A stretch of 9,251 nt of DNA from Rhodoferax sp. (GTDB taxonomy: Bacteria; Pseudomonadota; Gammaproteobacteria; Burkholderiales; Burkholderiaceae_C): contig JADGRK010000073.1 in the NCBI GenBank assembly GCA_017880985.1, forward strand, positions 1-9,251, read 5' to 3'. The notes beneath the pieces are model-generated. The model was not told the DNA's origin and did not search any database. It saw nothing but the letters and a program-made list of their open reading frames with translations. Positions 1-8,073 of the stretch are shown one piece after another (positions within the stretch are counted from its first letter, which is position 1; every line of letters starts with the position of its first letter). Both the position numbers and the translations under genes were made by a program.

Positions 1-1203
1 CTGGGAGACGACAAGCCCAAATACCTGAATTCCCCTGAAACACCGGTCTTCAGCAAGGGGCGCGAGCTGTATGGCCTGTTTGAGGCCAGGGCCGCATTGC
101 GCGAGCAGGGCTATGCGCTGGTGACCGAGGGCTACATGGATGTGGTGGCGCTGGCCCAGCTCGGTTTTCCCAACGCGGTGGCCACACTGGGTACCGCTTG
201 CACAGCAGAGCATGTGCAAAAGCTGTTTCGTTTTACCGACTCGGTGGTTTTCAGCTTCGATGGCGACGCTGCTGGTCGGCACGCGGCGCGCAAGGCGCTC
301 GATTGTGCCCTGCCTTTTGCCACCGACGTCCGCAGTGTCAAATTCCTCTTCTTGCCATCCGACCATGACCCGGACAGCTTCATCCGGGAATTCGGCAAAG
401 ACGCCTTTGCGCGCTACGTAAGCGAAGCAGTTCCTTTAAGTCGCTTTTTGATTGATGCCGTGCGGGAAGGCTGTGACCTCAACACGGCAGAGGGACGGGC
501 CCACCTGGCCAGCAACGCCAGGCCCTTGTGGACGCTGCTGCCCGATGGTGCCCTCAAGCGCCAATTGCTCACCGAAATCGCTGACCTGGTGCAACTGGCC
601 AGCCGCGAATTAACCGACCTCTGGAACCCAAAACCAGTCGGTCACAGCGGAGCAAAATCAAAACGCTATCAACTTGATAACCATTTGCCCAATAAAGACG
701 GTGGGTATAGCCATACTTGGCCTGATAATTCCCAGATTCACGCGCACTTGGGTGGTCGCACACGGCCTGCCAGCCGGGCCGATCACGCGACCCGCCTGCT
801 ACTGGGAGACATGTCAGCGCTGGAAGGCTTGTCGGCCGAAGACCATGCCATGCTGTGCGAACTACCGGCGCCACATGGCCCCCTGTTTGTCTGGCTGGAA
901 AGCCAACTGCATGAACACGGCCCGCAACCCTGGGTCGCCTTGCGCGCTGGCCTGCGTGGGCACGAGGGCGAAGAACTCGCCATTCGACTCATGGCGGGCT
1001 ACGAGCTGGGCGAGGCTGACGAAACCGATGAATCCGCCAGCGAATTGCGCAACCTGCTCAACCGCATGCTGGTCGATCGGCTGATAGTTCAGGAAACCGA
1101 AGCCCTCCAGGCGGCCAAGGCCGACCCGAGCGCCCTGCTACGCTACCGAGAGTTCTACACTCGGCGACGAGCACTTCAATCGACGCCTTTACAGGCTGAC
1201 TGA
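1..1203 (+). CDS. dnaG: DNA primase, C-terminal 400 residues (5' end outside window)
   Basis: DNA primase makes the RNA primers for replication at the fork and docks on the DnaB helicase through its C-terminus. The frame is open from base 1, so the gene is cut by the window and the TTG at 97 is internal. The first residues (PKYLNSPETP) are the DnaG core just before the TOPRIM fold. TOPRIM follows, with EGYMDV (catalytic Glu at fragment residue 43) and FDGDAAGR (Asp 87 and 89); their spacing equals that of E. coli E265, D309 and D311. The DPDSF motif is near residue 123. Residues from about 190 to 225 are a low-complexity polar linker, and about 255-400 is the helical helicase-binding domain, which is poorly conserved as usual. 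By alignment to E. coli about 222 N-terminal residues (zinc-binding domain and start of the core) are missing, giving a protein of roughly 620 residues. rpoD follows 286 bases downstream, the usual partner. Identification is secure. Confidence 0.96.
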   Translation: MGDDKPKYLNSPETPVFSKGRELYGLFEARAALREQGYALVTEGYMDVVALAQLGFPNAVATLGTACTAEHVQKLFRFTDSVVFSFDGDAAGRHAARKALDCALPFATDVRSVKFLFLPSDHDPDSFIREFGKDAFARYVSEAVPLSRFLIDAVREGCDLNTAEGRAHLASNARPLWTLLPDGALKRQLLTEIADLVQLASRELTDLWNPKPVGHSGAKSKRYQLDNHLPNKDGGYSHTWPDNSQIHAHLGGRTRPASRADHATRLLLGDMSALEGLSAEDHAMLCELPAPHGPLFVWLESQLHEHGPQPWVALRAGLRGHEGEELAIRLMAGYELGEADETDESASELRNLLNRMLVDRLIVQETEALQAAKADPSALLRYREFYTRRRALQSTPLQAD

Positions 1204-1245
1204 CACGATTTGGCACGGCATTAGCTGAAATGGCGATCGTTGAAA

Positions 1246-1273
1246 TTGATTTGTGGCTAATTTGAGGTATAAT
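1246..1273 (+). promoter_or_regulatory. Sigma-70 promoter for rpoD
   Basis: The -10 hexamer TATAAT (1268-1273) is a perfect consensus match. The -35 candidate TTGATT (1246-1251) matches TTGACA at four of six positions, with a 16-base spacer. The region is distinctly AT-rich compared with the coding DNA on both sides. An alternative -35, TTGAAA at 1240-1245, would leave a 22-base spacer and is unlikely. The predicted start is about 1280, which lets rpoD be transcribed independently of dnaG. Confidence 0.7.
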
Positions 1274-1327
1274 AATAAGTTAAGTGTCAGCAAGAGCGAC
1301 AGCAGCACCTCCGGGCCCAGCCAAACG

Positions 1328-1402
1328 ATGACAACGTTCACAACCGGCTACCCTACCGCAAGGACTGCACACCAAATGTTCGCCCTCACATCTTGCCATT
1401 AG
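1328..1402 (+). other. Small upstream ORF in the rpoD leader (24 codons, doubtful)
   Basis: An ATG at 1328 opens a 24-codon frame ending with TAG at 1400-1402. It lies wholly inside the predicted rpoD leader and reads MTTFTTGYPTARTAHQMFAL followed by TSCH. No good Shine-Dalgarno sequence precedes it. It could be a regulatory leader peptide, but an ORF of this size is expected by chance in a leader of about 210 bases. There is no sign of a membrane segment, or of an amino-acid run suggesting attenuation. Confidence 0.15.
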
Positions 1403-1489
1403 AGATCTTTTTCTCCCGCCATGCCAACTGCGCCGGTCGTTTAGTGCGCCTGCTCATTCCGTCTGTTTTTTTGAAAATCCGAGGTTCAC

Positions 1490-3865
<2,376 letters not shown>

Positions 3866-3872
3866 ACGTCAG

Positions 3873-3912
3873 AAAAAAGCCCCGCAGCACTCAGTCTGAC
3901 GGGGCATTTTTT
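3873..3912. terminator. Bidirectional rho-independent terminator between rpoD and tRNA-Ser
   Basis: The stem GCCCCG (3879-3884) pairs perfectly with CGGGGC (3900-3905), extended inward by CAG/CTG with one bulged base. A6 (3873-3878) precedes it and T6 (3907-3912) follows, so a U tract comes out in both directions. It lies 7 bases after the rpoD stop, and 8 bases past the tRNA 3' end on the other strand, so it can end both converging transcripts. Confidence 0.9.
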
Positions 3913-3920
3913 GGTGAAAC

Positions 3921-4013
3921 TGGCGGAAACGGAGGGATTCGAACCCTCGATGAGGCTCTACACCCCATACTCCCTTAGCAGGGGAGCACCTTCGGCCACT
4001 CGGTCACGTTTCC
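3921..4013 (-). tRNA. tRNA-Ser, anticodon GCT, reading AGC/AGU
   Basis: Read on the minus strand, this is a 93-base class II tRNA with encoded CCA (3921-3923). The acceptor stem GGAAACG (4013-4007) pairs fully with CGTTTCC (3931-3925), with discriminator G at 3924. The anticodon arm is CTCCC, loop CTGCTAA, GGGAG, placing anticodon GCT at 3979-3977. A long variable arm, typical of serine tRNAs, precedes the T arm GAGGG-TTCGAAT-CCCTC. All stems are perfect and the identity is clear. It lies 40 bases after the lysC stop and is followed by the bidirectional terminator. Confidence 0.97.
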
Positions 4014-4019
4014 GGAAAC
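4008..4019. repeat. 12-base perfect palindrome across the tRNA-Ser 5' end
   Basis: GTTTCCGGAAAC is a perfect palindrome centred on the first base pair of the tRNA. Six bases of the 5' leader therefore complement the first six bases of the acceptor stem, and the leader repeats the acceptor's 3' strand. Confidence 0.75.
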
Positions 4020-4026
4020 AGGCAGG

Positions 4027-4057
4027 ATTATCTCACGAGTCTCGCCGGTCGGTTCAA
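4027..4057 (-). promoter_or_regulatory. Putative tRNA-Ser promoter overlapping the lysC stop
   Basis: On the minus strand, GATAAT (4032-4027) matches the -10 consensus at five of six positions. TTGAAC (4057-4052) matches the -35 at four of six, with a somewhat long 19-base spacer, and it overlaps the lysC stop codon TGA (4056-4054). The start would fall near 4020, about seven bases before the mature tRNA. A GC-rich segment follows the -10 box, as in stringently controlled stable-RNA promoters. The tRNA could instead be processed from lysC read-through. Confidence 0.4.
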
Positions 4058-4542
4058 ACTGGCGCCTGCTCCAATTCAAAAGCCTTGTGCAGAGCGCGCA
4101 CGGCCAGCTCCATGTATTTTTCATCAATCACAACCGAGGTTTTGATCTCCGATGTTGAGATCATCTGGATGTTGATGCCTTCTTCGCTCAAGACCCGGAA
4201 CATTTTGCTGGCAACCCCAACATGGCTGCGCATCCCGATGCCCACAATCGACACTTTGCAGATCTTGGTGTCGCCCACCACCTCTTGTGCACCCAGGCTG
4301 GGGAGCACTTTCTCACGCAACAAATCCATGGTTTTGGCGTATTCGCCGCGGTTGACGGTGAAACTGAAATCGGTTTTGCCGTCTTTGCTGATGTTCTGGA
4401 TGATGACATCGACTTCGATGTTGGCAGCCGCTACCGCACCCAGAATCTGGTAGGCAATGCCAGGTTTGTCGGGCACACCCAGCACTGAGATTTTGGCCTC
4501 GTCGCGGCTAAACGCGATGCCCGAAACAATAGCTTGCTCCAT
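4054..4542 (-). other. Possible in-frame internal lysC product (regulatory beta subunit)
   Basis: The ATG at 4542 (Met261) sits just before the first ACT domain and is preceded by GAGGA (4557-4553) with a 10-base spacer, better than the site before the full-length start. A product would be 162 residues, consisting of both ACT domains. In alpha2-beta2 aspartokinases of Bacillus and Corynebacterium the beta subunit starts at the matching position. Its use here is inference. Confidence 0.35.
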
Positions 4543-5322
4543 GTGTTCGTCTTCCTCAAAAGTAATCAGGGTGCCCGACGTGGCTTCCTCGTTGATGTCA
4601 ATGTCCCATGGGGTGAAACTGCTCAAGACACGCAGCTTGACCTTGTATTTGCCGGCAAATTCAACCGAGCGGATTTGCAGCACCTTGGAGCCCAAGGAGG
4701 CCATCTCCAGCATCTCCTCGAAGCTGACCGTGCGCAGGCGGCGCGCTTCGGGCACAACGCGCGGGTCAGTGGTATAGACGCCATCGACATCGGTATAAAT
4801 CAGGCATTCGTCCGCCTTCATTGCGGCCGCCACAGCCACCGCCGAAGTATCCGAGCCACCGCGGCCCAATGTGGTGATGTTGCCAAACTCGTCGAGCCCT
4901 TGAAAACCGGTGACGATCACCACCTTGCCGGCATTCAGGTCGGCACGGACGCGAGCATCATCGATTGATTCAATCCGCGCTTTGGTGTAGGCACTGTCGG
5001 TGCGGATCGGGACTTGCCAACCGGCGTAACTGACCGACTCCAGGCCCTCGGCCTGGAGCGCAATGGCGAGCAAGGCACTCGATGCCTGCTCGCCGGTGGC
5101 GGCCAGCATATCGAGCTCACGGCTATAAGCATCGGTGGTCTTGGCGGGTGCCAACTCTTTGGCCAGACCCAGCAAGCGGTTAGTCTCACCGCTCATGGCG
5201 GACGGGACGACCACCATCTGGTGGCCAGCGCGCGCCCATTTGGCGACGCGTTTGGCGACATTTCGAATGCGCTCAGTCGAGCCCATCGAGGTGCCGCCAT
5301 ATTTGTGAACAATCAATGTCAT
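4054..5322 (-). CDS. lysC: Aspartate kinase, lysine/threonine-sensitive type with two C-terminal ACT domains
   Basis: Aspartokinase phosphorylates L-aspartate with ATP, the first step towards lysine (and diaminopimelate for peptidoglycan), threonine and methionine. The product has 422 residues. The kinase domain starts with KYGGTSMGS (7-15) and carries GRGGSDTSA (153-161) and [12 protein letters not shown] (177-188). Two ACT regulatory domains lie at about 265-340 and 352-417, with SEIKTSVVI near 391. A single-function enzyme of this length is the type common in Pseudomonas, Bacillus and Corynebacterium, not a fusion with homoserine dehydrogenase. The chosen ATG gives the family start [10 protein letters not shown]. 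An upstream start at 5364 would add 14 residues and overlap tilS, so I rejected it. The Shine-Dalgarno sequence before 5322 is poor, and the tilS stop is only 14 bases upstream, so translation may depend on coupling. An internal ATG at 4542 may make a separate regulatory subunit. Confidence 0.97.
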   Translation of the reverse strand: MTLIVHKYGGTSMGSTERIRNVAKRVAKWARAGHQMVVVPSAMSGETNRLLGLAKELAPAKTTDAYSRELDMLAATGEQASSALLAIALQAEGLESVSYAGWQVPIRTDSAYTKARIESIDDARVRADLNAGKVVIVTGFQGLDEFGNITTLGRGGSDTSAVAVAAAMKADECLIYTDVDGVYTTDPRVVPEARRLRTVSFEEMLEMASLGSKVLQIRSVEFAGKYKVKLRVLSSFTPWDIDINEEATSGTLITFEEDEHMEQAIVSGIAFSRDEAKISVLGVPDKPGIAYQILGAVAAANIEVDVIIQNISKDGKTDFSFTVNRGEYAKTMDLLREKVLPSLGAQEVVGDTKICKVSIVGIGMRSHVGVASKMFRVLSEEGINIQMISTSEIKTSVVIDEKYMELAVRALHKAFELEQAPV

Positions 5323-5336
5323 TGGTCGTGTTTTTA

Positions 5337-6299
5337 TTAATTCAAAGCCGGCGGATTGTACCAATGCAATTCGGCACCCCGGCGCTCCGCAACGCCAGTG
5401 CCGACCTTGATGCGGATTTTGTGTCCCCGTGTGGTGCAGGCCGCAAGCTGGTCAAGCAACTCCGCCAGTTGCGCCGCGCTTGGAATCACCTCGTAAGCGC
5501 AGTTGAGCCAGTATCGCAGCAGATTGGCCTGGCGCACTCGACTCAGGCCCTGGAGTCTCTTGATCACAGGCGGCGATCCCACCAACAGCAGGTCTTGCGC
5601 GGCCACCTCCAGCAATACCGCCTGGGCCTGCCCCGCGTGCGCGGCGCTGCGGGCAAAGGTATCGCGAAATTGCGGAAAAGTGGCCTCCAGCGCTGGCAAC
5701 AGCCGGGCCCGGATGCGGTTGCGGGTGAACTGCTGGTCAGCATTGCTCGGGTCTTCGATCCAGCCAACCCCACGCTGTGCGAGCCAACTCCGGATGTCTG
5801 CCGAGCGCACCGCCAGCAGCGGCCGGTGGTAGCTGAGCCCTGCGCGCTGCCAGGTGGCTGGCATGGCGCTCAAGCCCGGCAGACCACTGCCCCGGCTCAG
5901 GGCCAACAAAAGCGTCTCAATCTGATCGTCAGCGTGTTGCGCAACTGCTATATTTTTAATAGCTGCTTGTGCATATTCATCAAGCGCTACAGCCTCAAAA
6001 GCCTTATAACGAGCACGCCGTGCCGCAGCCTCCGGACTCTGACCTGGTGTATGACGGCCATCGACCCTTTTCAGCCGCAGTGGCACGCCAAGCTGTGTAC
6101 AAAAAGCCTGGCAATGCCGCTCGAAATCATCGGCCGCAACCTGCAGACCATGGTGAATGTGAATCGCATGAACCTGACCCGGCCATTTTTCAGCGCAGGC
6201 CAGCAGCAACGCGGTGGAATCAGCGCCGCCACTGAATGCCACCGCCAGCGGCAAGCCTGGAGCGAAGGCAGCAATGGCGTGGGTCAGCGTCGTCGTCAC
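5337..6299 (-). CDS. tilS: tRNA(Ile)-lysidine synthetase
   Basis: TilS joins lysine to C34 of the CAU-anticodon tRNA-Ile using ATP, changing decoding from AUG to AUA; it is essential in most bacteria. The 320 residues carry the N-terminal PP-loop SGGADST (23-29), HIHHGLQ (47-53), the QHADDQIETLL segment (121-131), RGSGLPGL (136-143) and DPSNADQQFTRNRIR (183-197). The last matches the conserved N-type ATPase signature of TilS. The C-terminal part is short and divergent, as in many betaproteobacteria (E. coli TilS is 432). The start is GTG, with AGG (6308-6306) upstream; other starts would cut into the PP-loop region. The accA stop lies 33 bases upstream and lysC begins 14 bases downstream. Residues 102-118 are encoded by an AT-rich palindromic repeat with codons unlike the rest (AAA AAT ATA). 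Confidence 0.95.
   Translation of the reverse strand: MTTTLTHAIAAFAPGLPLAVAFSGGADSTALLLACAEKWPGQVHAIHIHHGLQVAADDFERHCQAFCTQLGVPLRLKRVDGRHTPGQSPEAAARRARYKAFEAVALDEYAQAAIKNIAVAQHADDQIETLLLALSRGSGLPGLSAMPATWQRAGLSYHRPLLAVRSADIRSWLAQRGVGWIEDPSNADQQFTRNRIRARLLPALEATFPQFRDTFARSAAHAGQAQAVLLEVAAQDLLLVGSPPVIKRLQGLSRVRQANLLRYWLNCAYEVIPSAAQLAELLDQLAACTTRGHKIRIKVGTGVAERRGAELHWYNPPALN
5947..5999. repeat. Small AT-rich palindromic repeat inside the tilS coding sequence
   Basis: Two nested hairpins are visible. GCTAT (5947-5951) pairs with ATAGC (5959-5963) around a 7-base loop. Next to it, GCTTG (5965-5969) pairs with CAAGC (5981-5985) around an 11-base loop containing GCATATTCAT. The stretch is AT-rich against GC-rich surroundings. 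From memory, elements of this shape (AATAGCTGCTTG...CAAGCGCTACAGCC) are scattered in many copies through Comamonadaceae genomes; this was not checked. In tilS it is read in frame without a stop, as residues 101-118. The outer limits are approximate. Confidence 0.7.
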
Positions 6300-6332
6300 A
6301 CCTTACCTGCCACGATGCTGTCGGCTCGCAGG

Positions 6333-7310
6333 CTACCTGGCCGAGGCCTTGGTGTCAGTAAACCGGCCGTAGCTTTGCAGGCGTTCATAGCGACGTTCGA
6401 GCAGATCTTTGACCTTAAGGTCGGCAACCTGACGGAAAGCATCATTGAGGGCGCGTTTTAAAAAAACCGCCATTTGCTTGTAGTCGCGGTGCGCCCCTCC
6501 GACCGGCTCGTTGACGATCTTGTCAATCACACCCAACGCTTTGAGGCGGTGTGCCGTAATGCCCAGCGCATCGGCGGCCTCTTGCGCCTTGTCCGACGTT
6601 TTCCAGAGAATGGAGGCGCAGCCTTCCGGACTGATCACCGAGTAAATCGAATACTGCAGCATCAGCACCTGATCCCCAATCGAAATCGCCAACGCACCAC
6701 CCGACCCTCCCTCACCGATGATGGTGGTGATGATCGGCACTTCGAGCTGCGCCATCTCGAAGATATTGCGCCCGATCGCCTCGGACTGGCCCCGCTCTTC
6801 GGCGTCAATGCCAGGAAAAGCGCCGGGGGTATCGACAAAAGTAAACAGCGGCAACTTGAATTTTTCAGCAGTCTTCATGAGCCGTAGCGCCTTGCGATAA
6901 CCCTCGGGCTTGCTCATGCCAAAATTACGCAGACCACGCTCCTTGGTGTCGCGCCCTTTTTGCTGGCCCAGCACCATGCAAGGCGTGCCGTTAAAACGCG
7001 CCAGTCCACCCACGACGCTCAGATCGTCGGCAAAATGCCGGTCCCCATGCAGCTCCACAAAGTGGGTGAAAATTTCGTTGACGTAATCCAGCGTGTAGGG
7101 ACGCTCCGCATGACGGGCAATTTTGGTTATCTGCCAGGGTGTCAGGTCACTGTAAATATCTTTGGTAAGTTGCTGGCTTTTTTTGGCCAACTGATCAATC
7201 TCGGCCGAAATATCAACCGCCGATTCAGTTTGCACGTAGCGCAACTCTTCAATCTTGTTTTCAAGCTCGGCAATCGGACGCTCGAAATCGAGAAATGTTT
7301 TCCTGGTCAC
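6333..7310 (-). CDS. accA: Acetyl-CoA carboxylase, carboxyltransferase subunit alpha
   Basis: AccA pairs with AccD to form the carboxyltransferase that moves CO2 from biotinyl-AccB to acetyl-CoA, giving malonyl-CoA, the first committed step of fatty-acid synthesis. The 325 residues (E. coli 319) begin with the family signature [20 protein letters not shown] (4-23). HGDRHFADD is at 88-96, TPGAFPG at 161-167 and [11 protein letters not shown] (199-209) with the glycines of the crotonase-fold active site; [14 protein letters not shown] is at 224-237. The GTG start is fixed by the family N-terminus and by AGGAG (7321-7317) six bases upstream. It lies in the minus-strand run, 70 bases after the glycosylase gene and 33 before tilS. 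No truncation or odd residue is seen. Confidence 0.98.
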   Translation of the reverse strand: MTRKTFLDFERPIAELENKIEELRYVQTESAVDISAEIDQLAKKSQQLTKDIYSDLTPWQITKIARHAERPYTLDYVNEIFTHFVELHGDRHFADDLSVVGGLARFNGTPCMVLGQQKGRDTKERGLRNFGMSKPEGYRKALRLMKTAEKFKLPLFTFVDTPGAFPGIDAEERGQSEAIGRNIFEMAQLEVPIITTIIGEGGSGGALAISIGDQVLMLQYSIYSVISPEGCASILWKTSDKAQEAADALGITAHRLKALGVIDKIVNEPVGGAHRDYKQMAVFLKRALNDAFRQVADLKVKDLLERRYERLQSYGRFTDTKASAR

Positions 7311-7316
7311 AAAATG

Positions 7317-7321
7317 CTCCT
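7317..7321 (-). promoter_or_regulatory. Ribosome binding site that fixes the accA GTG start
   Basis: AGGAG on the minus strand, six bases before GTG 7310-7308, is the clearest Shine-Dalgarno sequence in the minus-strand cluster and supports a GTG start for accA. Confidence 0.8.
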
Positions 7322-7330
7322 AATCGGTTG

Positions 7331-7372
7331 GGGACAGAGCTTGTTCACTGCGCGTAACTCTTGGTCTGTCCC
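7331..7372. repeat. Inverted repeat between the glycosylase gene and accA
   Basis: GGGACAGA (7331-7338) and TCTGTCCC (7365-7372) form a perfect 8-base inverted repeat around 26 bases, in the 70-base gap upstream of accA. There is no T run after it, so it does not look like a terminator. It resembles REP-like palindromes with a GTCTGTCCCC core that I recall from proteobacterial genomes, some tied to RAYT transposases; this was not checked. In the mRNA it would form a hairpin just upstream of the accA ribosome binding site. Confidence 0.6.
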
Positions 7373-7380
7373 GCAAATTC

Positions 7381-8031
7381 TCAATATTTCACCGGCAGCG
7401 GATCCAGCGAGCGCCAAATATACCAAGTTGCCACGCTGCAATAAGGTGCCCACGCCGCCGCCACTTCGCGGGCATCACTTCGACTCACAACGTCACCTGA
7501 AAAATAACATTTGCTGATGCCATTGATCAGTCCCACATCATCGAGCGGCAAGACGTTCGGGCGCATCAGGTGAAAGATCAAAAACATCTCAGCCGTCCAG
7601 CGGCCGATGCCACGAATGGCGGTTAACTCGCTGATGATGGCGTCATCGTCCATCGACTCCCATTCCTTGATATGCACCGCGCCGGCATCAAAGTGCAAGG
7701 CCAGATCGACCAGGTACTCGACCTTGCGCACACTCAAGCCAGCAGCACGCATGTCGTCCACCTTGAGCTTGAGTACATTGGCGGCGGTGATCTTCTTTGG
7801 CAGCAGCGCAAAGCGGTCCCACACCGTCTGCGCCGCTTTAACCGAGATTTGTTGCCCGACCACACTGCGTGCCAGCGTAACAAAAGCATCGCCCCGACTT
7901 TGCAGGCGCGCGTCATCAAACTTGGGAATGAGGCGCTTCATGACCCGGTCTTTCTTGATCAGGTGTTTGCAGGCATCTTCCCAGTAGGGTGGCGTCGGCA
8001 CCACCGTCGCTATCCTTTCAATAGCTGCCAT
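7381..8031 (-). CDS. DNA-3-methyladenine glycosylase II, AlkA-like (HhH-GPD)
   Basis: HhH-GPD glycosylases remove alkylated bases from DNA and begin base excision repair. The product is 216 residues from ATG 8031. It has the shorter layout without the N-terminal TATA-box-like domain of E. coli AlkA (282). SVVGQQISVKAAQTVWDRF is at 56-74; the helix-hairpin-helix is at about 137-150 (LTAIRGIGRWTAEM); and the catalytic motif LPLDD at 161-165 places the conserved aspartate at 165, matching AlkA D238. No iron-sulphur cysteine cluster follows, which argues against Nth or MutY. Two starts compete: ATG 8031 (or GTG 8034) with only a weak ribosome site, and GTG 8004 with AAGGA (8017-8013) eight bases upstream. 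The latter would remove nine residues encoded by a repeat-like sequence. The cysS stop is 42 bases upstream. Substrate range cannot be read from sequence. Confidence 0.9.
   Translation of the reverse strand: MAAIERIATVVPTPPYWEDACKHLIKKDRVMKRLIPKFDDARLQSRGDAFVTLARSVVGQQISVKAAQTVWDRFALLPKKITAANVLKLKVDDMRAAGLSVRKVEYLVDLALHFDAGAVHIKEWESMDDDAIISELTAIRGIGRWTAEMFLIFHLMRPNVLPLDDVGLINGISKCYFSGDVVSRSDAREVAAAWAPYCSVATWYIWRSLDPLPVKY
8009..8028. repeat. Half-copy of the tilS-type palindrome at the glycosylase gene start
   Basis: GCTAT (8009-8013) and ATAGC (8021-8025) enclose a 7-base loop and are followed by TGC. This is the same layout and orientation as 5947-5966, identical at 17 of 20 positions with all three differences in the loop. 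The second half of the tilS repeat is not seen here. On the minus strand the loop and its edge give AAGGA, a ribosome binding site. Confidence 0.5.
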
Positions 8032-8073
8032 CACACTGCTTTCTGGGCCTGGAGGCCAAAATGACTGGAAAAA

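Larger units (their letters stand above)
1204..1489 (+). other. dnaG-rpoD intergenic region with promoter and long rpoD leader
   Basis: This 286-base gap holds no convincing gene. Its first part carries a sigma-70-type promoter with a perfect -10 box at 1268-1273. If transcription starts near 1280, rpoD has an untranslated leader of about 210 bases. That leader contains one small ORF (1328-1402), a pyrimidine-rich stretch (about 1408-1417) and a run of seven T (1465-1471) just before the ribosome binding site. I see no strong terminator hairpin, so dnaG transcripts probably read through into rpoD, as in the E. coli rpsU-dnaG-rpoD operon. Confidence 0.6.

Noticed and set aside
3911..4453. Plus-strand ORF of 180 residues beginning MVKLAETEGFEPSMRLYTPY
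   Set aside because: It runs antisense through tRNA-Ser and the end of lysC. The EGFEPSMRLYTPYSLSRG peptide is the well-known false translation of the strand opposite a serine tRNA.
5323..5364. Extended lysC start at 5364 adding 14 residues
   Set aside because: It would overlap the end of tilS and put a non-family sequence before the conserved [10 protein letters not shown] start.
5316..6461. Plus-strand ORF of 381 residues
   Set aside because: It is antisense to tilS, the tilS-lysC junction and the end of accA, all clearly identified genes on the other strand, and shows no recognisable motif.
8046..8057. GGCCTGGAGGCC as a terminator between cysS and the glycosylase gene
   Set aside because: It is a 5-base stem with a 2-base loop and has no T run on the minus strand; too weak to call.
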